60,000 nucleotides of DNA, taken from NCBI RefSeq assembly GCF_964204645.1, contig NC_134034.1, forward strand, positions 4,002,072 through 4,062,071, written 5' to 3'. Origin of the DNA: Tubulanus polymorphus (Eukaryota; Nemertea; Palaeonemertea; Tubulaniformes; Tubulanidae). The position numbers and the translations under genes were made by a program. Shown here piece by piece: positions 1 through 11,500 of the stretch. The first letter of the stretch is position 1; every line of letters starts with the position of its first letter. A model generated the notes under the pieces. It made no database searches. It was not told the DNA's origin and saw only the letters and a list, made by a program, of their open reading frames with translations.

Positions 1-993
1 GTGTACTGTCCACCGATAAGAGCTAGTTATAAATTCGTTCACTTCATGTACGTCTGCGGAATAGGAATGATTTGCTTATTCGGCATCGTCGGCAATCTTC
101 TTAATTTGATCGTGTTCAGTCTTGATAAACATGATTTGCTGTCGATCAAGATCCTGAGAGTTCTGGCGTGTTGCGATATGGCGTTTCTAATCGTGTGTTT
201 CGTGTACTTTTTTGTCAGGCATATGCTGTTTCGGCTCCAATTCGGGGATTTGATATTTAGGTATGATGACTTAAAGATCGGCGCACAAATAGCATATCAC
301 TCTGTCGTATTTTATTACATCATGCAACAAACCAGAAACTGGATAACCGCTTTCATTTCCGTGATACGTTTTCTGAATATTAAATTCCCGTTCTGGTCCA
401 GACGAGTTTTGACGTGGCGATTTAGCAAATACAATATCGTTTTCATGTTTATGATTTCTGTCGGATGTAACGTCCCACGTTATGTGCTCAGGAATATCGA
501 ATACGAGGTTCTCCGCGATTGCGCATTCAATGAAGTAACACCGGTGTTAGTAAAGGTCGCTCCAGTTGTATTCACGCATTACGATGTGACGATCTATTTC
601 GGATTCTTAGTCGGGTTTCCGATGCTTATTCTCTACGCTACTAATCTCGGTTTGCTCGGCTCAGTTTATTCCGCTCGTTCGCGGCGTTCGGAGTTTCTAG
701 CAAGCTCTCCGCCGCATAAAGTCAGCCGCAGCGAACGACAAGCCGATAAAATGGTGACGGCAATTTTACTGATTTTTACTATTTGTGAAACGCCCGCTTG
801 CGTCGACCGAGTTGCAGATATAGCAGGTTTTAAATTCAAATCGGACGATTTCAAACAATACACGCGAAAAACTGGACTCCTTTTGGTTGTTCTCGATTCG
901 GCCTTGAATTTCCTCGTTTATTTATCGATGAATTCTAAATTCAGACTCAATCTGAAAACGCTTTTTCAACACTTTACAAACAGGCAGAAATAG
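1..993 (+). CDS. Orphan class A (rhodopsin-family) GPCR, possibly 5'-partial
   Basis: The open frame runs from base 1 to the TAG at 991-993 (330 codons) without an intron. It starts on GTG at the window edge, so the true start may lie further left or be an internal ATG. Seven hydrophobic segments are visible. TM1 contains GIVGNLLNLIVF with the conserved N. TM2 contains CCDMAFLIV with the conserved D. The end of TM3 reads VIRFLNIKFPFW where most class A receptors have DRY. TM6 is KMVTAILLIFTICETP, and TM7 ends NFLVYL in place of NPxxY. This pattern is typical of the FMRFamide-receptor-like orphan receptors expanded in lophotrochozoans; the ligand cannot be read from sequence. An AATAAA lies at 1035-1040, 42 bases past the stop. 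The gene converges on the histone-like gene at 1677-2692. The fold is secure; the subfamily is an inference. Confidence 0.85.
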   Translation: MYCPPIRASYKFVHFMYVCGIGMICLFGIVGNLLNLIVFSLDKHDLLSIKILRVLACCDMAFLIVCFVYFFVRHMLFRLQFGDLIFRYDDLKIGAQIAYHSVVFYYIMQQTRNWITAFISVIRFLNIKFPFWSRRVLTWRFSKYNIVFMFMISVGCNVPRYVLRNIEYEVLRDCAFNEVTPVLVKVAPVVFTHYDVTIYFGFLVGFPMLILYATNLGLLGSVYSARSRRSEFLASSPPHKVSRSERQADKMVTAILLIFTICETPACVDRVADIAGFKFKSDDFKQYTRKTGLLLVVLDSALNFLVYLSMNSKFRLNLKTLFQHFTNRQK

Positions 994-1676
994 ATTAGAT
1001 TTGCGGGGAATGAAAATAATATCGAATCTTGTAAAATAAACACTCTAAAACGTGGTGAACGGATAATAAGATAAAAGATGTGCTCAGGGTGAGATCGAAA
1101 CGTCGTGTATTTTATGTTTTAGATTTTTTTGAATACATAAATTCTTGATTTTAAAATTCTTTTAATTTTTACATAGTGGGTTTTTTAATAGGTGGGTTTT
1201 TTAATAGGGCTCATTATATAATCATGATAATAAATAGAATATATTTTTGAGAATGTATTTTGAGCGTCGGAGGGAATATTAACTGGTTGAAAACGAATTG
1301 CTTGGAAGTCGTAGATTTTGCCAGAATTTTTCACGCAGTTGCTAGTTAACTTGCTTGTTAAGTTAGATGTTGTCCAGTCATGCATCCAATCACCAAGTGA
1401 ACCAGGCGCCCAGTCACCCAGTATACCATGCATACAGTCTGTCTGGATTTCAAAGTTGGCCCATCAGAGTTGTTAAGACTTGTACTACGATATGGTATTA
1501 CACCATCCCCGTTCGATTTTTGGCGAAGGTAACGAGTGATTCCTATTTCTATTTGGTCATTGAACTGCTTTCCTCAATAACCAATCAAAAGGCAAGCTAG
1601 ATATTTTTTGTTTCTCACGACATAGTAGTAGTATTTTATTATTTGTTTTCTGTATACAAATAAACGTTACATTTAC
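994..1676. other. Convergent intergenic spacer
   Basis: AT-rich 3' flank shared by two convergent genes. It holds the AATAAA of the receptor gene (1035-1040), a short direct repeat of GTGGGTTTTTTAATAG at about 1176-1207, and the polyadenylation signal of the minus-strand gene. No coding potential was recognised. Confidence 0.6.
1635..1640 (-). terminator. Polyadenylation signal of the histone-like gene
   Basis: TTTATT on the plus strand reads as AATAAA on the minus strand, about 37 bases past the stop at 1677. A polyadenylated 3' end differs from replication-dependent histone genes; no histone-type stem-loop was seen after this stop. Confidence 0.6.
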
Positions 1677-2692
1677 TTACTCTACCAAACCAAGAAGTTC
1701 ATCAAAAAATCGTTTAAAGGGACTTTTCTTCTTGGGTGCCTTTTTGTAGGCCGGTTTCCTGGCGGGCTTTTTCGCCATGGATGCAGGCTTCTTGGCCATT
1801 TTAGAGGTAGGCTTCTTGGCAGCTGGCTTCTTGGCCTTTTTGGAGGCAGGCTTCTTGGCAGCTGGCTTCTTGGCCTTTTTGGAGGCAGGTTTCTTGGCGG
1901 CCGCAGCAGGCTTTTTGGCGAGACGCTCATAGGTTACAGGCTTCTGGGAAATCTTAAAGGCTCCTGATGCTCCGACACCTTTTGTATGTACCAACAAACC
2001 TCTAGTGACCATTTTCGTTAAAGCTTGCTTGATTTGTGTGGACGCATTTTCTCCAACTTTGTAATGTGCCTCGATGTATTTTGAAATCGCTTGTCGGGAC
2101 GAACCTACGAAAGGAAATATCAATAATTACGATTGATGACATTTCAGAATAGACTGGTGTGCGCAACAACTCCAGATTTCGACTAGAAGATTCGATTTAT
2201 AAACAACTACAGTTTTTAAAGATTTTATGAAAGATGCAATACAAGTCACGTAACCTCGATTCACAGGTTAAGAGCCACGATTCGCCAAATTATTCATCGG
2301 TAATGAGTTAAATGAAAATTGATTGAAAATCTCAACTATATCTTTGATTGGATTGGCTTATCGTATTGTCGTGCACCCCATTTGCCGGGATGAAGTAAGA
2401 CGGGCAGTCGCCAAAACGTCAAATATGCACTTCAAATATGCACTAGAAGCAACTGGTAAACCAAATTTCATCGGTCACTATAATTTACGGCTATTCTATT
2501 TTTCATCAACGAAATCGTAGGAACAGATTATTTACCGTTTCTTTCTTTCAACGCGGTAATGGCGGCGGTGATCATTTCTGAGTATTTCGGGTGATCCGCG
2601 GGTTTCTTCGGGGCCGCTTTCTTGGCGGCACTGTGAACGCCAACGACGAGTACCATCACGGCCAATGCCACGACGACTTGAAACTTAACCAT
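1677..2692 (-). CDS. Linker-histone (H1/H5) domain protein with an N-terminal signal peptide
   Basis: Two coding exons, 2692-2536 and 2104-1677, join in phase 1 across a GT-AG intron (2535-2105) and encode 194 residues. Residues 1-21 form a textbook signal peptide: MVKF, a hydrophobic run [12 protein letters not shown], then GVHSA. A lysine-rich linker follows, then the winged-helix H15 domain (about residues 34-105) with the canonical [21 protein letters not shown], and SGAFKIS segments. The intron interrupts the domain at KERN|GSSR, and the joined codons restore the family motif exactly, which confirms the junction. The tail (about 110-194) is made of [14 protein letters not shown] repeats ending in an acidic [11 protein letters not shown] nuclear H1 has no signal peptide and is normally intronless. 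The sequence therefore predicts entry into the secretory pathway, with a possible extracellular, antimicrobial or matrix role (inference). Without the first exon the H15 domain would lose its first helix, so the exon is needed. Confidence 0.85.
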
Positions 2693-2705
2693 TTTTCCGA
2701 CAAGC

Positions 2706-3033
2706 CTATGTGAAAATAAATAATTAACAGATAATAAACGATTTCTTCTTGGAGAAAAGCAGTGAAATTCGAAAGTGAAATTAAGTTCTTTTCTTGTAGT
2801 CGAGACATATGTTAAATAATAGAAATTAAGTTTAGCCTATATCGGGTTAACATCCCGATTCGAGCCATCAACTTTGGAATTAATGCGAAAACTCCTAGAA
2901 CCCAACATTAGCGTCGACACCGGACGAAAAGCTCCACTTTCAAGACGCGGCTGGCTACGGGCTGCACAGCCGTCCAATTAGTATTACGTGTTTTACAGAA
3001 TTAAGTTTAAATCGAAGATTTTTCATACCTACC
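2706..3033 (-). promoter_or_regulatory. Probable 5' UTR intron of the histone-like gene
   Basis: On the minus strand a good donor (TTCAAG|GTAGGTAT, exon end at 3033) and a T-rich acceptor (TTTTCACATAG|GCTTG, exon resumes at 2705) lie 13 bases before the ATG at 2692. This suggests a non-coding first exon upstream of 3033. No TATA box was identified. Confidence 0.4.
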
Positions 3034-4384
3034 TTGAATATATTGACGTATAGAGAAATTGCCCCTTGTTTGCGGAGTTCAGTACGGCACTTGTGGCAGA
3101 CGCGAATCCCGAACTCGACTGTCGATAAATCAGGAATTCTCAGCTATTATGAGCCCCGAACGCGACCGGACTCGTTTAAATATCAATTCGAAGTCCGATC
3201 CGTCACGGTTTGAATATATCTGAATTCGTATGAAATCTGAAATTTCTATTGTGATTTCCGTTGAATGTCCGAATTGCGTAGAAACACGTTTATTATCTTG
3301 AATGCGCGCGTGAGTCATATCGAAGTCCAGTTCGTCGCGGTTCGAATGAACCGGAAAATATCTCCAATTGTGCGCGTCGTTATGTTGGTAGCGTTGCACG
3401 AATTTCAAAGAAAATCGTGTAGTATCTCGACGTTGCTGCTACGGTTAACGGGTTTGTAAAAGGTCAATACGTGCGTACGATCACTACAGGTCACATGTAC
3501 CTAGAGTGCATAAGAGGCTACACTGAAGAATAGACCAAAATAAGCAAACCCAGAAAACCTATATTGTACAGATCATCAAGGGGATATTAGCCCCGTAAAA
3601 GAATAAACGAATTTCATGGAGTTATTATCTTGACGTAAATTCAGTTTTGTCTAAATAGACATTTCAGATTTTTACGTCCATAGTTTTCATCTCAACATAG
3701 AAAAAAAGAAGTAATTTTGTATATCAAAATGATGTTCATATTTCATGTAGGACTTTTAAATACATAATCGTTTACTCTTAAATTCACTGGTTCTCCGAGG
3801 ACAGTAGGTCTAATTCAAAATCGATTTATATCGATTTACTATCTTGACATTCGTAGAATAACTTTTAAAAGTTTTTCTTAGTTATTAGCTAGATCTTGGA
3901 TATTAGCCTACGTACTGACGTTTCCGTAGCTACGATCCACCTGATAACTAAGAGAAGCGAACATTCTAGTATCAAGCAACGAAAAGCACATTATAAAGGA
4001 CCCGATCCGAGGGATCAGAGAATCTGTTCGATTATCTTTTCACGTGGTATTATGATTGTTGGTTTATGACAATCATAAGCAATCTATTCGTTAGTCGATA
4101 AAATGCTCGTTTTTGTTTTTTGTTTGTTATAAATCAGTGGTATGGCCTCCTTGACAGATTCGAAGACAGTACAAAAGGAATTCATGAAGTTATTTTATAA
4201 CAGATTTCAACGGGTTTTAGGAATAAAACACAAAAAATCAATATTAGATCAGTTTTGGATATCATTCAGTGGCATTACAAGCTTACTTATGTTTTAGAAC
4301 TTTTTTTTGAAAAAATATGGATGGATATCTTCGAAACGTAAGATAGTTGATTGTCAATGGATTGTTCTAAACCCTTTCGCGCAG

Positions 4385-4632
4385 TCATTGCTTAAGTTCA
4401 GAACTGGTCTAAGACCATGGTTCTAGTCGATCCAATCTGGCAGTCTAAGCCGATCTAGTCGATCTGATAATTTGAGACTGGTTTGCCGGCTGATGTGCAA
4501 GGGTCACATTATTTCTATAACAAACCGCATTAAGCCAGTCGCAGAGTCATGGCTTGAGTTAAGACCATTTTAAGCTGGTAGTTCTAGTCGATCCGACAAT
4601 TCAAGGCTGTCTTACCGGCTGATGTGCAACAA
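4385..4632. repeat. Diverged direct repeat, two units
   Basis: The units at about 4385-4505 and 4540-4632 share GTTCTAGTCGATCC and CCGGCTGATGTGCAA in the same order and orientation, with internal indels. Probably an old tandem duplication of a non-coding element. Confidence 0.5.
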
Positions 4633-4779
4633 AGGCCATGGACCTAACCGAAGTTTAGTACCTTGACGCACACGATATCATTGGTTCGATATAACAAACC
4701 GAATTTGGGCACAGGACGATGCAACCGAGTCTAGTGTACATGCGCATTATGAGAATAAGGCAGACTATATAAATACAAG

Positions 4780-4884
4780 ACCCAGTTCCACAGTTGTTAG
4801 TTAGAGTTAACTCTGGGTTAAAGTTAGTTCATTTTCAATGAGTTAAATCTAAGTCAAATCTCAGAACTGTGGAACTGGACCCAG
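4780..4884. mobile_element. Fold-back MITE, family 1, copy a
   Basis: The arms CCAGTTCCACAGTT (4782-4795) and AACTGTGGAACTGG (4865-4878) are exact reverse complements, and the interior is also largely palindromic (TTAGAGTTAACTC with a central TTTTCAATGAG). About 105 bp with no ORF, so a non-autonomous hairpin element. Confidence 0.65.
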
Positions 4885-5061
4885 GTTTGGACAAAATGGA
4901 ATCGGTTAAAATGGTCCGAGGTAAAAAGCGAATTCCAAGTTAAGGATCAGAAAAATATGTTAGGAAATCGAAAAGTGTTTTCTTTTTTGTTCGGTATTAG
5001 TAAAAATGTCCGAGTCTGCGATAAAGGCGAGTAAGGCTAACTGTTTAGCTCTACTGAATCC

Positions 5062-5159
5062 GGTTCTACAGTTGTGAGTTAGAGTTAACTCCGAGTTATA
5101 ATAAGTTCATTTTCAATGAGTTAACTCTGAGTCAAATCTGAACTCACAACTGTGGAACC
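5062..5159. mobile_element. Fold-back MITE, family 1, copy b
   Basis: The arms GGTTCTACAGTTGTGAGTT (5062-5080) and AACTCACAACTGTGGAACC (5141-5159) pair with one mismatch. The interior AGTTAACTC and TTCATTTTCAATGAGTTAA match copy a at 4780-4884, so these are two members of one family 180 bp apart. Confidence 0.65.
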
Positions 5160-5564
5160 TGCTCCTGTTGTACAGAATAGTATCGGAAATTAGATATTTT
5201 TTCTCAAATAAACCAAGATAGATAATGTTCTCTGTGAATGTTAGTTTTGCGATAATAGTTATCTCTCACTCGAGTTAGACGTATTTACAATGATACATAT
5301 AAAGCCTAAACGGAAGGTGTTTTATTTCGCCGGACGGATATTTTCGCGCGAGAAGGCCTTTCTAAACAATTTTTCGTGTAGTTAGCGTTCGGTACGCGAG
5401 CTAAAGCAACGAAAATATCCCCGTACGTCGAGTTTTCTATCTCTTTTTTGTAATATAGAAATTCAAATGTAGCTTGAGGTAATTAGCAGCCATATTGTTC
5501 GTTGGTGTTAAAACGTTTCGATGAAACCTCAATCTATCACTAGTATTCTATACCAGCCGTCGTG

Positions 5565-8500
5565 ATGGTTGCACTTCAATTGCGGACCGCTCTGCTCGTT
5601 ATATTTTTCGTATCTTTCACCGAGGTAAACATCTTCGAACCTGTTCATATTTTCATTATACGTATTTCCGAGACTGTATTTCATAACTTTTATCCGTAAA
5701 AAGATTTACTTCGTGTCATAGAATACTAGGTTTTACCAGTTAACCATTGACGACTCGGGATTAGTTATTCTCGGAAAAGACGACTCGCTCCTTTTTGAGG
5801 CGCAGTGGCCGAGTGGTTTAAGCCGCCGGTCACTGGTCTCGTCAATCCAGGGTTCATGGGTTCAAACCCTGGTGGCGACAGAGTTTCTTGGTCGAAGGTT
5901 CTTCTCTGGTCTCTCCCATATTGGGAAAAGCGTGGCGCTTACCGGGTTGAGGGTGTGAAAAAACAACTCATTTTTGACGACTAATATTATGATTGATAGC
6001 TCTTGACGACCCTCCAGTTCATTGTAAGGCAATATAATAAGTAATATCAAATAAACTGTGCTACTTTGATACGTAGGAACATTCGTTAAGAACAGTCAAT
6101 AGCGTTGTTCAACTTCACGAACTAAAGCTTTCTTACAAAGTTTACATTAGTATATCACAATATTCAAACTTGAATATTCTCAAGAAATATAATCCCCTTT
6201 ATTCTATATTTCCAGGCAAATCCGATCAATATCGCTGGTAAGTATTCTAGAAAGCAACACAAATATTTTTTTCAAATCAATCAAATAAAAAAGGATCAAG
6301 TTTTGCATACGTCATTCCTTCGTCTGATTCAAGGTTCATGCTTCCTTCAATCGATGTTCTGCGATATACGCGCGCGCCATATAGTTTAAACCTCGAAATG
6401 AACTTAAAATAGGGCATAATTTTTCGACAAGAAAACTAATATAGAAAAAGTCCATGGGGAATGGCAGACTTATCTATTGTAGGCCTTTAAACTTATTTAT
6501 CTATTTAAATTAATTTTGGATATATTTATCACTGTGATCGTAATGGTTCACACGTACGGATATAAAGGCCTCGAGCTTAACCATTTTCAATATAGGCCTT
6601 TTACGGTACTAGAATAAGTGCATTGTTGCAATGATGTCTGAAACTAAACCTCATCTTCAGAGGAACAAAAACGTTTTTTTGTGCCTCTGAAGATGAGGTT
6701 TAGTTTCAACCTCGAAACTATAAAGAAATGAACTGTTTTTACTGTGTTTATTCGTTAACTCTACACTGAGATTTACACCAGTTCACTGCAACCATCGGAT
6801 ATGCATGTAGAAAGTGAAATTGCCCAAATATACGTATAATATAGATAGATCGAGAATTCCGCTATCATAATGAAAAATACCGAAATTGAAATTTCCCAAA
6901 CATGTAAATCCGGCCCTATGCGCGAAAAAATGTTATATAAATGCGTAATTCATATCGTAGCCTATTCATTTTATACAAACAGAAAACAGTAAATAATGTC
7001 TGGTCTAGTTATCTGATTATAGTGTCACGCAAATCAATTCAGGAATGATGATTGCATTTTATATATGTGTTACGTATGTAAGTAATATATGTATTCTGTA
7101 ATAATACTCATATATAATCGCAAATGGTTTTAGATACGATATTATTGAAATAGGATAAGAATGCCCTCCATTGGGTCCCAGAATCAGCGGATTCCCATGG
7201 GAATCCCGGGAATCGAAGATCATGACGCTTTATTTCAGTTCCACTAAAAGCGGCCCAGTTGCTTCCGATAATTCATTCCCTGGCTGGTTCAACTCGGAAT
7301 AGGTCAATATAGTTCCATCGTGATGGTGGGTTTTCTTAAATGGAGTGCATGGTTCGGCGATTTAAAATCGTCGGAATTGTCGACACTGTGTACAATCCTG
7401 ATTGTCGACCGAATTAACTCGTCGACAATGTCTACAATCCTGATTGTCGACCGAAATAGCCAAGAGTCTGCAACTGTTGACCAATCGTTTAAACTTAGTA
7501 CACACGTCGAATGTTTTTCTCATAGAGAAGAGACAATCGCGGCCACTATTTTCCAAAGCATTCACCACAAATCCTGTAACTTCACATGTGGCGGTGAATC
7601 TCAGGCCGAGGGGGGGGGGGGTATTAGAGGCGTTTGTCTCGTTCTAGTTCAAATAGAAACAGGTGCCTTTTTGTCAACTAGAAGCTTGATGCCATTTTCT
7701 TGAGTCTGCCGACACGCGACTACCCAGGGCTTCTATAGCAAATATATACTTACTGAGGAATACCCAGCTCGACTATCCACTTAATGTATAAGGCAAAATA
7801 GCTGGTGAACTTTTGACTGGCCCAGGTAACTTCGGTGCAAATTAATATCACTGACCAAAATTATTCGACTATATACCGTACTAGGAGCTTTTATTTTTTT
7901 CCTGGTTCCAGAGATAAATCAATAACTCTTTTATTACACACAATTTACACACAATTTAGAGGTCACTTTAACATTATCTAGATACGTCAGACTAACTGGC
8001 TTGATGATCACAAAACGACACTTACCTTTGGCTACCGAGACTTGTTACTGCGAATGCATCTCCGGTTAGACCACCGAGAGAATGTTAACCCCGAATAACA
8101 ACATCTGTTTCCCATAGATTGGAATCGCTAGAGCCTTATATTTCGAATAGTTATCCCATGACTAACCCAGTTCAATTTCATCCAGTATTGTTTTAATCGT
8201 TAGTTATGGTTTTGATATCAACAATTTTGAGTCTGATAAATGGGAAACTAACGTATTCTCAAAACCGTTCATATACGATATCATTATCCGTCGGGAAATT
8301 ATTGCCGATGAATTTAATAAACCAACTATGTTACTACTGCTTTTGAACAATCTTTACTTAAATGATTAAACTTTAAAAAAGATGAAACAATTTTTTCCAA
8401 ATAATTCGGTCGCATGACACAGCTCTTCGTCGAGAAAATTTCGTACGGACGAATCTATCACAGAGTTCGAATGGACTTAAATATCGTATATATTTTAATT

Positions 8501-11500
8501 GGAACATATTGTTTACTCTTAGAAGGGAAGGTCGACGATGAACACGGCGAATCTTGGTGGGATCCAGAACAACAGGGCGGTGGTGTAGAAGGTGACATCA
8601 TTCCGCCACCGATATCTAAAGTAAGCGTACATACGTATAGCATTTGAGCGAACGTCGGGTATCGGAGTTAAGGCAAATTTATCGAAACGTTCCGAGTATC
8701 GCAGCCGCGTATTTATCGATGGAAGTACTCGTTTCCAAGTGTGGTACTCGGCACATTTATCCAACGGTATACTCAACTGTTGGTACTGCCTTACCATGCT
8801 CAAGAGCATGATTATGCCGAGTATGCTCGATGAAAGAAAATGGCGGCCACTCATTTGCAGTTCGGCGATATTTGTTGCAACGAAAATCATCAAAACAAAT
8901 TTATCCACCAAGGATACTTAGAATTGAGTACCTTATCGCATCAAACCCGGAATTAGGTATGTTTTGATTAATTCGCCTTTAGTCGACTACAGTCGACCTT
9001 AAGTGAAACCGCATGTCATTTAGTACGCAAATGGTCGACCACGGAATTGAGCACGTCACTGTAGTTCGGACCTAGTTTCAAGATGGCCGACACTTTGAAA
9101 TACATTACGACCGTACTAAAGAGCGTTCGGTTATCAGTTCCGACTATCTACAAAAACCGAAGTTCGCGTAGGATAAAGGCTCTCTTAGGATGATGTCTGA
9201 ATGGTCCGAAATTCAACAGTGATTAAGTTAGCCTTTTTGCAGTTTCCGGGCGCCATGTTTTTGGGAACCCAGGGTCCACATTTTTTAATTCCTTCTCATT
9301 TTTTTCAATCTAATATTTTTGATTTCGTTCATATCTCTGAAACTGTGAAACGGCTAATGATTTGATATGGTGTAATTGTTTACTAAATATCTTTGAAACT
9401 GCGTGGTGTGGGTTTTCAATGCCGAGACTAACTCCAATTACAATTGTTGTCCTGATTAACACTCCAAACTCAATAATCTATGATTTTGGATGGCAAACTG
9501 CAGATGAATTCGGTTGATTCATATCTAGAATTAAGTATAACTTGCATCTTTTGATAATTAATTGTTTATGATTTTAGTTCCGTAGTGCCGTTAGCCGCGA
9601 GAATGCTCTTTGGCCCAAAGGAGTCGTACCGTACGAGTTCAGCCCTAAATCAAAATTCAGTAAGTAAACATCAGACCAATAACACGTAAAAACCACACAT
9701 TACCACGCGCTTGAAAAATTCGTTAAAAATCGTTTTATTAGTACCAGTGATCGGTTAAAACTTTTAAGAAATTGATATCGATTTTTAAATTTTCAAAGAT
9801 ATTGCTATACCTTCATCCGGATTATGAACTTAGGTTATATCATTCTGTAAGTATCAGCCAAGTCGGCCAAAAACAGAAAACACTTGCAGCTTAATATCAG
9901 GAAGCAGTGGCGGATCCAGGGATTAATTTTTACGAACTTGCTACTTCCAAGAAGGGCATTTCGATGGCCAAAAATACAATACTAGGCGCGCTCCTGCACT
10001 GAGGTGCTAAATTTGAACTCGCCACTTCACATGGCTAGATATATATAATATAGACTGGGGGACGCTTTGGGAATCCGTCCGCCCAAGAAATCATGGGCAA
10101 TGTAATAGAACAATGAAGGTTTGTGGCCAGGGTTTGTATTAGTGCGAGCTTCAGCAGGCGTCAATCAAACACTGGCAAGCGAGGATGTAGATCGGTAGTG
10201 CCGAGTATCGTAACGTTATTATTAATCTTCAGCGCATCGGCCTTTCGAGCTTTTTGACGCGTCGTATCAGTATAGTTTGTGGAAACTTCTTATCAATTGT
10301 AAATGAACTCTTTTCATCCGAAAAGAGAAACTTGCCAGCATTTCGATTTTAGTCACAGAAGTTCGTACTATAGTTATGTTAACGTAATATAATTTGACTC
10401 CTCTCTCCCGTACAGACGCATCAGACATAATCCCAACCCCTTCCCCCAAACGCGTGTACGTAATAAATGAATGGTCCCAGTTCAGAATATCGAACTACGC
10501 GTGTATTTGTACCAAGTATGCATCTCTACTTACCTTTTCAGCACCGGAGATTATGGCCAATATCACCGCTGCTATGGAACAATTTCACAAGCACACTTGC
10601 ATCACATTCGTCCCAAGAACGGACCAGAAATCATATTTGTTCATCAGATCGGGGAACGGGTAGGCCTCGGTGTTATAACAATTTTTCCTGCAGAGACTAA
10701 CTTTGTTGGCTACCCCCAAGAATCGGTAGTTCTAATTTCTAGCTTACTAATGAATATGACGTACTCAAACGGGAGCCCAAATCAAAGGAAACTTAGCCCA
10801 CTCATAAGTGCATTAGTCAACGCTGACTCATTTATTGGAATGTGTTACTTTAATCACAAAATCTTAAAAAAATTCCTAGAGTAATGAGTCGCACTAATTA
10901 GCTAAAATTAGTTAGCTTTGTCTAATTTATTAGAAGTTAGTATCTATTTTACTTTTAGAATAAAAAGATTATAATGAAATAAGTGAATAATGATATAGAT
11001 GAAGGCAGATAACAATAGTATTAATGTACGAATTTAGAATTTGGATCAAAGAAAGCATCGTATTAAACTACATGAACGAAGAAACGAATTTGTTCTCTAT
11101 GTTGCGTTTGCGTTCTTGAGCTCGTTTTTATTTTCCAGATGTTCCTCGAATGTGGGAATGGTGCGACCGTTTAGGGGAAAGGGTCAGAACCTAATCCTCG
11201 GCATCGGTTGTTACGTAGTCGGTAAGATTATGCACGAAATGATGCACGCACTGGGATTCTACCACGAGCAGATGAGATGGGACCGAGATCAATATATCAA
11301 TATCAAACAGGAATACATTCAACAAGGTGAGATCGACGAAAACTGACCAATTAGACGACAAGTAAAAACTCATAGTTTTCCAGTTTTTATATTTCTGTTG
11401 CAGTGTCTTCTTTTCTTACACGAAATGCTTGTTTATTCTATCATATATGGCATATGATATAAATCATCTTCCATGCATTCTAGGTCGAATGAATAACTTC

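Larger units (their letters stand above)
3034..5564. other. Intergenic spacer between the histone-like and astacin genes
   Basis: Divergent promoter-bearing spacer. It contains a diverged direct repeat and two fold-back elements (listed separately). Short ORFs here show no recognisable protein. Confidence 0.5.

Noticed and set aside
1677-2123. Single-exon model of the histone starting at an in-frame codon at 2123
   Set aside because: It starts within intron sequence and would remove the first helix of the H1 domain; the two-exon model restores the family motif.
5797-5880. tRNA-Ser/Leu gene
   Set aside because: Box A and box B are good, but the sequence continues into a body shared with 23780-23924, so it is a SINE head.
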